Under the pieces are notes generated by a model that ran no database searches, had not been told where the DNA came from, and saw nothing but the letters and a program-made list of their open reading frames with translations. Shown here piece by piece: positions 25,671-35,600 of a stretch of 64,000 nucleotides of DNA (position 1 is the stretch's first letter; each line of letters begins with the position of its first letter). The stretch is from Icerya purchasi (lineage: Eukaryota; Arthropoda; Insecta; Hemiptera; Monophlebidae): positions 553,000,826 through 553,064,825 of the forward strand of contig CM077115.1 of NCBI GenBank assembly GCA_039619475.1, written 5' to 3'. The translations under genes were made by a program, and so were the position numbers.

Positions 25671-26476
25671 TTGTAATGTGTACATTACCTGAGCTCAGGG
25701 TGGTAAACTTTAAATAAAATAACAGTGGTGCGAGAGTAAATGAGCGCGTGATTGAAATCCTGTTTGTCGGTCGGGGGTAAAGAGACTACCACGACGCGGT
25801 AAGACTGGAGAAAGGTCGATGATTGGAGAAATGACATTGGTTCTCGCTGGAGGACAAGTGAAATGATGAGGCACGGATAGAAAATGGAAGCCAGGTAACA
25901 GGTAGTCGCGGTTGAACCTTGTTAGAAGATTTTTTAGATCAGTTCCGTTCGTCATCCGTAAAGAGTCGCGAAAATCATCATCTCCGTTAACAAAAAATAG
26001 TCTAGTGATTATTAATCGAACCGTGTCTGCAGCGCGAAGTAGTAAATGATCGCTCGTCAGAATCGTTGAATGAAATTACCAAATTACGCGCAGATTGATT
26101 ATTAAATTACGAAATTACGCGGCACCGAATTAAATTCGAGTTCATACCATCGTCCAATAGGAAGAGAGCAACCGATCGTATTCTTGAGAGCCGTCATCGC
26201 AGATACCGCCTGACAGACAGTCTTACGTACAAACTTATTTAATATTATATAATTATTATTCTCGCGTCGTCGAATATATAATTAATAATTGTGTACTTCC
26301 AGCGGCCGGTTGATAAAGAAAGATCATTTTATAGGAATAAAAGGAATAATTAATTTTAAATTTCAGTTTTAAATTCATAAATAATCATAAATAAATAAAA
26401 TAAAATCCACGAGTCCGAAAATATCTCGTGGTTGGCATCCCTGAGAGCTCAAATTAACAAGCGGTATCGTTTCAAT
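25671..26476 (+). mobile_element. Candidate solo LTR
   Basis: About 806 bp beginning TGTAATGTGTACATTACC directly after a (TA)n run and ending ...GTATCGTTTCA directly before ATATATATAC. It thus has TG...CA termini and AT-repeat flanks that could hide a target-site duplication. AATAAAATAAAATCC near 26395 could be a poly(A) signal. No primer-binding site, coding region or second copy is present. The alternative end ...AAATTAACA at 26460 is also possible. Confidence 0.4.
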
Positions 26477-26779
26477 ATATATACATATGTGTGTGTGTGT
26501 GCGTGTGTGTATTCTTGCTCTTCATCTCAACTTGTAATTAAGTGGGTATCTTGGTAACTGCAAAGTCCGCGTGATGCAGCTGGCGACTTTATTTTCGCGA
26601 ACGATTTATTATCCTTTACCGCAACCATGAATCTAGTACAAAGAGTCGTTCTTTTTAGTAATTTCCCCGTTATCCTTTCATTAGACTGGTAATCCACGCG
26701 GAATGTCGTATAAAATGTTACTTTTTTTTTTTTTTTTGTCGTTGGAATTTTATGTTTTTCATTTATTTTATTTTAACCT

Positions 26780-27300
26780 AGTTGTTCCTAATTTTATCAG
26801 TCCATTTAACACCCGTAGTGTTTTACGCTAGCCCCGTTTTCAAACGCTTCCAGTTTAATTTTTGCTTTTTTCAAAATAGTCATGTTTCGTATCCATATAG
26901 CGTAGTGCTCCGGATAACGGTTTTAATAAATTATCTCCTAGTATCTGTAAAGATATTTTTTGACATGAACATCGTTCATTTGTTGGATTCATTTTTCGGT
27001 AAATCTTTTCCTTATTTCTTTTTCAAATCTGCCCCCATTTCTTGATATCAACTTCTCAGATATTCAAATTCATTCACTTTAAGGTTTGTCCGTTTATGGT
27101 TATGTTTTTTGTCTTCTGTTTTACTGCATTTCACCACCTTTGTTTATTTTCATTTTACATTCCGCGTGAAGTAGTCTAAGTCATTAATTGATTGCCGTAA
27201 TTTTGTTTCATTCTCGGCTATTAATGCAATGTCAACCGCTTACCTGATTGTCGTCTATCGAAATTCATTTATTTTTACTATGCCGTACGCAAGTTCTGTG
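26780..27300 (-). mobile_element. RTE-like LINE remnant
   Basis: On the minus strand near 27240 the reading AVDIALIAENETKLRQSIND corresponds to the YADD box and following helix of an RTE-type reverse transcriptase. LKVNEFEYLRS near 27070 matches the typical FxYLG region, and TVIRSTTLYGYETW near 26900 the next block. Stops interrupt it. A (TA)n run at 27310-27360 is at its upstream edge. Confidence 0.6.
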
Positions 27301-27309
27301 TTTTCTCAA

Positions 27310-27360
<51 letters not shown>
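27310..27360. repeat. (TA)n microsatellite
   Basis: About 25 uninterrupted TA units. Confidence 0.9.
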
Positions 27361-27364
<4 letters not shown>

Positions 27365-27524
27365 TAGTAGTAGTGATAAACAGCATCCGCCGGAACACTC
27401 CCAAAAAAAATATAAAAAAGATTAAATCCACACTCGCAAGTACACACTAATGACACAAAAAGTGTCATTACATTATATCAAGAATACTGAGAAACCCATT
27501 GCGCTCACACACATCTTTTCCACA

Positions 27525-28413
27525 TTAAGCCAATACTAGGATGCTGGATAACAACAGAATAGAACAGAAAAAAAATGGCAGGAAGAAGTTGAGCAATAAT
27601 CAGATTACAAATAAGACACACCCTGCTTATATCACGATACCTATTGAACGGACCATCTCCTCCAAGCTGCCCGACATGTAGCGTTCAAACAACGGCATAT
27701 ACTGTTGATACGAAAGCCAATGAATCCTTCAGAAACTATCAAAAAATTCACTAGATACAATACTAAACGATGACCGTCAAAAAAAAAGAAGAACTATTAA
27801 AATTCCTTACAGTCACCGGTCACGCTGGCATTGAGGGCAACGAAGCAGCTGACTTCCTAGCTCGCTCAGCATCTCTCAATGGTCCATTCCTTCCGCATTT
27901 TCCTGCCTCAGACATCCTTTTCCTCTCCGCAAGTCTCCATACCGGACTGTGGGTTGACATCTACCCTTCCTTTTTTGCCAATCGCTCCTCCTTCTACCTC
28001 CTCCTACAGCCTACTCCCAACTTACAGCCTTGGTACCAATTTCTTCCCTTTTCTTGACGCTCGGCTATTGTTTCTTTAATCAGACTGAGACTTGGTCATT
28101 CCATCCTTCCCTTTTTTCCTTTTTTCTTTTTCTCTTTCACCTTTTCCCTTTTGCCCTCTCCACTCAACTGATCCTCCCTTTATATGCGACCCCAACCATA
28201 TCCTTTTTGAATGCCTTTTTCCTGAGTGCTCTCATCTATACGCCGAACTTTTGGCGTTTGATCTTCCTACCCCTTTCAATGCTTCCTTTATCCTTTCCTT
28301 TCCATCTTCAGCCGTTCTCCTTCTTTCCTTTATACTTTCTATCTTCGATCGCCTCAGAATCTGAGTAGGTGATCTAAGTCCATGTAGTTGGGTCAGCGTT
28401 AACACCGAGCCCA

Positions 28414-28441
<28 letters not shown>
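27525..28441 (+). mobile_element. LINE 3' end (I/Jockey group)
   Basis: An RNase H C-terminus is readable (FLTVTGHAGIEGNEAADFLA near 27803), followed after a frame change by CDPNHILFECLFPECSHLY near 28187, the Cys/His-type end common in these elements. It ends in a poly(A) tail at 28416-28441, in the plus orientation. Related in layout to the fragments at 21890 and 57590. 5'-truncated and frameshifted. Confidence 0.7.
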
Positions 28442-28444
<3 letters not shown>

Positions 28445-30452
28445 AATATTATACAAGCCTACTTACAGAAGCCTATGATCTCAGTAATCGAGCGCTTATA
28501 AAGAAAATAGATTTAAAAAACAAGAAAAAAAGCAGCATCCTTTTTTATCACCACTTCTGTTTTCTCATTTATCATTTATACAGTTAAATATAGCTCTTCT
28601 ATCTCTGAAATCTACATTTTTAATTCGTCCAGACATCTGAGTCCAATTGCCCTAATGTTGCAACTGGAGCTACCTTCTCCAGTAAGTAATCACTCGGCCG
28701 TCATATAGTTCCAGCGACGGTAGAAATAAAACAAAACCACGTGGATTCCGTGCGCCCGTATCGTTTAAGTTGGTAATTTTTTAATCAGAAAAGCTAACCC
28801 GGAATTTACAGGTGGAAGACGGGGGAGGTTCATTTAGCAAAGGCCTGCTAATAAATACCGTCGGGAATTCTCCAGCACCTATAACTGCAGGCTATCAGCA
28901 ACTTAATCGTGACATTTAATGTGTAGCAACGAGATTCACGTACTGCTCGAATTGCACTGCTTAACCAACCACTAAATTGTCTTAAACGGAAACATATTTC
29001 GGTGGGAAGCAAACACCTGTTTTAAATACTAGTGTGATAATGCTGTTTTAATATTTCTCGTCCCCTACTGACTAAGCGTCGAAACTTCACTTTTTTTCAT
29101 CCCCTTTATAATTTTTTGACCAACGTACGAGCCGATAAAAATAAAAAAAAAAAAAAAAAGGTAGATAAAAAACATGTATGCATGCATGTTTATAAATACA
29201 ATACAAAATTTCTTTAAAGTAGCTCTTGCTTGGAAAATTAAGGAGGAGACTATTGTAGATCACTAAACATCTAAAATGTCTACGAAATATTTGGCACCCT
29301 GAAAACACATTTCCAGTAGATCATTCTTATCATTGACCGCTTAATGTATGTGATGGAGGCGTTATCACAGTGTCGCGTGTCCTTCGGTGGATAATTTAAT
29401 CGAATATTGTTCCAAAGTTACGTATCTATTCGATTCGATTGTAAATTTCAAACAGGATTTACAAAACCATTCGTCTATTCCGGTACAAGCCACGTCCAAA
29501 TTACCCAAGCTGTATGTAAGCCGAAACATGATAGATAATTTTATTTTCGGGCTTATTCAAAAACCATCTTTCATTCATTTTTACACGGTTAATTACGGGT
29601 TTCCATCTCGAGTTGATTTTTAAACCATCTTCCCTATTAAAATTTATTCCCTTTTTTCAGTTTCGACTACTTTTCTAATTAGAGGTTCGTCAGTGCTTTC
29701 GATTTTGGCTAATATTTCAGAGTCCCCTAAATTTAATTTTTCTCTGTCTATTGATTTCTGTTTGTGTACAATCTGTTTCGTGCTCTAAGGACTACCAGTT
29801 TGTCCTAACTTGCGCACCACACGAACACGGAATTCCGTGTAGCCGAGCAACATGTAACTTCGGTAAGTTATCTTTATTCTTTTCGAAAAAAGTGTAGCAG
29901 AGAAAACCGATAAGTCCCGTACACGTAGGAATTAAAGAGCACACAAAACATAAACAGAAATCAGTAGAAAATTCGATTGTGTTCGAACATAAAGAAAAAA
30001 ATAGACGTTAAATTAAATTTAACGCTAATCTGAAATATTAGCAAAAATCTAAAACACTGACGAACGTCTAATATAAGGTTAAAACTGAAAAATGCATAAA
30101 TTTTAACTGATAAGACGCTTTGAAAATCGATTCCAGATGGAAGCCGGTAATTAATCGTTTATAAATGAAAGATGGTTTGAATAACCAATTCTAAAAGCCG
30201 GTAAAGTAATTACTCGCTGCGTTTTGCCTTATACAATGCAGCCTTAGTTGTATTTTTGTTTTTGCTTTGATGATGAATAGAGTAATGGCGTATATTCGAA
30301 ACGTTAGCTGTGAACAGTTTAGGCGTGATTTGTACCGAAAATAGACGAAAGGTTAATATGAAAGGAAAGTTTAAAGTTATTTTTAACTAATCTCTAACGA
30401 CGTTCAAAAGTTTTATACGTGTATAGATGCATTTGTTAATGAAATTTTGTAG
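28442..30452 (+). other. Intron 3, right part
   Basis: No gene or classifiable repeat seen. It has an A-rich tract at 29140-29159 and ends at the acceptor TTTTGTAG before 30453. Confidence 0.4.
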
Positions 30453-30705
30453 GGGCGATCGAAGGTCTGGAGGCGGAATTTTATGTTTTGCATTTCATTT
30501 GATACAATTGGCCATTCTTGTGTTTAAAGAACTTTATCCGACCGACAGCTACATAGCTGCCGGTATTAACAAGGAAGCAGGCTTCGACGAGTACGGACAC
30601 ATCAACATGAAATTCGGTCATCATAAATTGGCCACTTTTGTCTATTCTACCGTGCAAAAACTGCCGAATGAGGCCTTCATCGTCGGTACAAAGGGTATGA
30701 TAAAG
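30453..30705 (+). CDS. Dihydrodiol dehydrogenase-like, exon 4 (residues 164-248)
   Basis: Begins with the last base of a split Lys codon, then GDRRSGGGILCFAFHLIQLA. In active family members this is GGGxLDxGxY with a catalytic Tyr; here Asp is replaced by Cys175 and Tyr by His179. The rest of the C-terminal domain is conserved (AFIVGTKGMIK at the end). Donor AAG|GTAAGA, phase 0. The counterpart exon in the sister gene (57995-58244) keeps LDLGVY. Confidence 0.88.
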
Positions 30706-30949
30706 GTAAGATGACCATGCAAAGAGTCGCTTTATCTTTTTCTCTCCTCATTACTTTACAGTAAGTTAGGATAACAATTACTTCCATCTTATCTTTCTTA
30801 TTAGAAACAGAAATGAATAAAATTAAATACTGCTAGTTCAAATGTATGTATATTAAAAAAAGTATTTGCACATCATCAATAATTGCTGTTTCAGTGTAAT
30901 CAGATGCAAGGTGCTAATGAAACATGTTGCAGGTAAATTATAAATAATG

Positions 30950-32059
30950 AAGACAAACGATAGGTGTATATTTTAAAAACAAAACGTAACGATACATCCT
31001 AGTAACAGCAAAGAGCAAAATTTACGGACAAAAGAAGTATTTGCCATTGCAGAAAAGGAAGAAACTTTGAGTAAAGAAAGGTGCTACGTATTTCGGGATA
31101 AGAATTAAAAGATTTCGTGTAGAGACCATTGGCATAAATAAATAGCTTGCAGGTGTCGGAGCATCGATTCGATCTCTGACGAAATTTCATTCCACGCAGC
31201 CTAGAGTGCATGCCAGAGGGTGGACGTGTTCGAAATTTTGTGTTTACGAACTTCCAGGCCAACAAAATACCACAAATTTTCAATCTGATTAAAATCCGCA
31301 GATTGTGGTAGGGTATGTAATCTGTGCGAAGCATTGTACAAGAGTCATTTGCGGGTTAGCTACGCAGTGTGTTTTGGATCATTGTCTTGTTGGAAACGGG
31401 AGGTCTGCTTTAAGTTTAATTTAGCCGCACTTCGCTGCAGATTATGGCACAACCTTCGTCGTAATATCTTCGATAAATGCCAGGTTCTCTTGTGAAACAT
31501 TCAGCCCCACACCGTGAAACTGCCTCCACCATGTTTCACAGTAGGCATTACATTCTGTGGAGCGAATTCAGTATACTGTTTTTTCCATGCGTATTTTTTC
31601 CTATCGGATCCGAACAGGTTGAATTTACTCTCCTCAAAAAATTATTTCCACAACTATATTGGATGATTTATATACTCTTTCGCGAATTTTAGTGCAGTTC
31701 CTTTCGGATATATACGGTTTGTTTCGCTGGATTCGCCCGTAAATATTAGCCCCGTTTGTAAGACATTTCGTTCGGTTTGTCGATTAATCATCTTATCTGA
31801 CTCTGTTGTAACCTGTGTGGCTAACCTTATAGCACACGTGAGGGGGGAATTTCTGCGATCCCTCGATGAGCAGGTTCCGTTTTTCTCTGGCTGTTAGCTT
31901 TTGGGGCCTGCCTTTCCGCGACTTGTTTTCAGTCTTTCCGGTCCCGTGAAACATTTTAATAACGTACCCGCACTCTGGAAAACGTAAATTTCGTCTCGTT
32001 TGCAACTTCACGGTAACTTTTCCCTCGCTTTCGTACATTTCGGTAATTTGCACATGCGT
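30950..32059 (-). mobile_element. Tc1-like transposon, 3' part (split by the BEL element)
   Basis: On the minus strand a decayed DD34E transposase is readable. It has a helix-turn-helix and GRPQKLT linker near 31890, a middle segment with TVKHGGGSF near 31525, FQQDNDPKHTA near 31390 (second catalytic Asp) and ADLNQIENLWYF near 31275 (catalytic Glu). Several frameshifts are present. The N-terminal part continues on the far side of the BEL/Pao insertion at 38331. Terminal inverted repeats were not resolved. Confidence 0.75.
32055..32059. repeat. Target-site duplication, left copy
   Basis: TGCGT immediately before the left LTR; the same five bases follow the right LTR at 38331-38335. Five bp is usual for BEL/Pao. 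Confidence 0.9.
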
Positions 32060-32522
32060 TGTTCGTGAAATATTTGACATTTAATGCTAAGCCGTAAAGA
32101 TTTATTTGAATATGTTCGCTATCGCTTTTGTTAAATAATGCTGCGCTATCGGGAAGCTACAGTTCTGTATTATCTGTGGCTTATCAGCTGCCACTTCGCG
32201 TAGCGCTGCTTTATAATAAAAATATGTCCGTTAATCGTTCGTTATAACCCGAGAATATATCGCCGTGTTTTTGTTATCATCCGTTGTTTTTTTTGTTTAT
32301 TTATCCCGTTTTCTTTCGCTGTGTTTTGTTTTATTTATTCCCGTTTTTCTTACCTTTATCCTCTCGTCCGTTCATTTTCTTCGTTTAAATAATCCCGTTG
32401 TTAATTTGCGTCATTTCCTAATTTCATTCCTCCTTTTTTATCTGTTTACGTTTCGTATTTTTAGAAAAAGCCCTTTTCAGGGCTCCCGTGCTCAAATTTT
32501 CAGATCACAATTACCAGCAACA
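32060..32522 (+). repeat. Left LTR of the BEL/Pao element
   Basis: TGTTCGTGAAATATTTGACA ... TTACCAGCAACA. AATAAA at 32215-32220 may act in termination of transcripts. Confidence 0.95.
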
Positions 32523-32527
32523 TTTTT

Positions 32528-32545
32528 TGGTCCTCCGGGCCGGAT
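32528..32545 (+). other. Primer-binding site of the BEL/Pao element
   Basis: TGGTCCTCCGGGCCGGAT lies 5 nt after the LTR and starts with TGG, as expected for pairing with a tRNA CCA end. I have not identified the tRNA. Confidence 0.6.
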
Positions 32546-32683
32546 TGATAAGGTAATTTATTCCAGCATTTCGTTGAAGTCCGCTCCTAAGCAATCGCTG
32601 CGAGTGTTTAAGATCTTATCACGCCGGTAAGTAATTTAATCGTCGTTCATCAATTGTGATTTGTATTAATTCGAATTTAAATT

Positions 32684-35600
32684 ATGGCCGATTCCGATTT
32701 AAAAAGAAATTTGCGGGTTTCGCGTCGTGAAATTAACCGTCTAGCGGAAAGCATTCTGAAAATTATTGCGAACGAATTAGAAGACGAAAGTTTAGAGAAA
32801 TTAGAACTACTGATCGCTGAAATTAGCGGAGAAAAAGTTCGATTTTGCGATTTAATTCTCCAGCAGATGAATAAGTTGGATGGAAAAAAATTGGAAGAAG
32901 AAGAAAACAAGCTGTTCGATGAAAAAGCCGTCGTAAGCGATTTAGTTATGAATACGATAGCAAAAGGTAAGCATTTTAAAACCAAGTACCTCGATAAATC
33001 TGATCGTAATTCGTTGTTAAGATCGTCCACCATGAACAGTTTTAACCAAGGCCATAGTTCGTCCGTTAAATTACCGAAAATCGCTATCCCCAAATTTGAT
33101 GGCGACATATGTAAGTTCATGGATTTCAGAGCCCTATTTGAGAACTTAGTTCATAACGAAGACGCAATACCGAAAGTTCAAAAACTGTACTATTTAAAAC
33201 AGGCATTGGAAGGAGACGCTGCGTTAGTTATTCGTGATATTGGGTTATCAGAAAGTGCTTACGACCAAGCTTGGCGACGGGTGAACGACCGATTCGCTAA
33301 CAAGCGGTTAATAATCCTCACCCATTTACGCAATTTATTCGCAATAAAAAAAATCGACTCTGAATTCAGTTTAAGAGATTTACTCGACCGAGTAGATCTC
33401 GCTTTAAAAGGCCTGAAAGTATGTGGTGAGAACACCGATGGGTGGAGTACAATAATTTCCTATTTCGTGTCCACTCGATTGGACGAGAAAACTAGAGAGG
33501 CATTTGAAAATTCGTTGACCGACAATAACGTCTACCCGTCGTTCGCAAGTTTACAGGAGTTCCTCAAAACTCGTGCATCGAGCATTGAGGCGCGGGAAAA
33601 ACAAACTGAAAAATTCAAATGTAACGCGAATAAAAAATCCTTTTTTGTATCGTCAAAGCCGACTTGTATAGTTTGTCAACGACAGCATCTGCTGATCGAT
33701 TGTGATTCGTTCAAGCGGAAATCGCCCGCTGAACGCTACGAAATTATTAAACGAAATCGTCGCTGTTACGTGTGCTTCCGTTTAGGACATTCCGTAGTTA
33801 ATTGTACGTCGAAGTTATGTTTTAGATGTGGCGGAAGACACCACACGCTACTGCATTTCGACAAGGAAATCGGGGCGAAGCCATCGACCATTGCAGCAAA
33901 TTCGAATGTCAACGACCAGAATTCCTCCGAAGATAATTCCGCCACGACAACCAGTTTCTCCTGTATCAGCGCTGCGGCAGTTCGGAAGACGACACTACTT
34001 CCATCGGCACTAGTAAACTTTGAATGCAATGGGATGGAAGGCACCGCCCGTGTATTGTTAGACAGCTGCTCCCAGCCGACGTTGGTTTCCGACGCGTTCG
34101 TCAAGCGATTCCGCATACCTACTTTCGCCTCCGCCGATAACGTAACCATTAAAGGAGTCGGTAACTGTTCAATTTTCTCGTGTTATTCGTGTCGTTTAAA
34201 ACTAAAATCGCGTAGTTCAAAATTTGAAATTAAGATTGACGCCGATGTTGTTGCCGCCTCCTGTCTAGCCTATAGGGTGAGTAACTTACCGTTCCAAAAC
34301 ATTCGTAAACACGCGCTAAGGTTAGAGTTAGCGGACCCTGTATTCTATGATCGTGTTGTGAATATCCCGAGCATCGACATTTTGTTGGGTGCCGAATATT
34401 TTGAATCGTGTTTAAATAATGACACGGAGAAAATCGATGACTTGACGTTTCGAAACACGAAATTCGGCTGGATCATAACCGGTTGCTTATTGCCCGATGT
34501 AACCCAGGAAAGCACGTTCGTGTCAAACGTGTTGTATAGTCACTTGACTTCATCCGTAGATATTGAAGCACAATTAAGACGGTTTTGGGAGATAGAGAAT
34601 GTGTGCACTCCGTCCGACAAAACAACCACAGAGGAGACGGAATGCGGGCGACATTTTGAAAGTACTTACTCGAGGGACCCCGATGGAAAATTCTTGGTGA
34701 GATTACCATTCAAAATGGATCCAAATCTACTGCGAAACAATCGCAAACAAGCCTATTGCCAGTTACTCCGAATGGAAAGACGTCAAACGGAAAGTGTACG
34801 TAACTTATATGCCGAGTTCATGTCGGATTACGAAAATCGGGGCCATATGTCCGTTTTGACTCCTAGTGTCTTCCCGAACGCGCATTATATACCTCATAGG
34901 GCCGTATTCCGTCCGAATAGCACCACTACCAAACTTCGTGTGGTGTTTAACGCGAGCAGCAAAACGGAGAGCGGAATATCCTTAAACGATACGCTCATGA
35001 AGGGCCCGACTATCCAGCCTGAGTTATTCGACGTTTTACTACGCTTTAGGAGCCATCGGATCGCATTCTCGGCGGATATCGAAAAGATGTATCGTTGTAT
35101 ACTTGTCCATCCGGATGACCGACGTTGGCAGCAAATCCTCTGGCGCAGTGCAGAGTCTCAAAGGGTGAAGGAGTATTCATTAAATACAGTCACCTACGGC
35201 ACCACGCCAGCCTCGTTTCTAGCCACAAAGTGCCTGGACATCCTAGGCAAGTCAGTTGCGCGCTCTCTTCCTCTTGTGTCCCGTTCGATTCTCAACGACT
35301 TTTATATGGATGACTTGCTCACCGGCTCGGATTCCTTGGAAAGTGCGTCGGAGTTGCAGAAGCATATCCATAGTACTTTGTCGTCTGCTGGCTTCCTCTT
35401 GAGGAAATATCAGTCCAACTCACCGACTTTGTTAGCAAAGATCGATCCTGCATTCGTGGAGAGCAGCGGTATCGTCAATATTCATGAGCTAACCATCTCG
35501 CTGTTAGGTCTCTCTTGGTGTCCAAGGAGCGATAATTTTTGCATCCAGCTACATGACGTTTTCTTGACAGACCAGCCGGTGTTGACCAAAAGGCTCGTGT

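Noticed and set aside
32265..32630. ORFs in both LTRs (also 38073-38402)
   Set aside because: T-rich LTR sequence gives a hydrophobic frame in both copies; it is not part of the BEL coding plan.
32677..33120. Minus-strand ORF opposite the BEL gag
   Set aside because: Shadow of the real plus-strand polyprotein frame.
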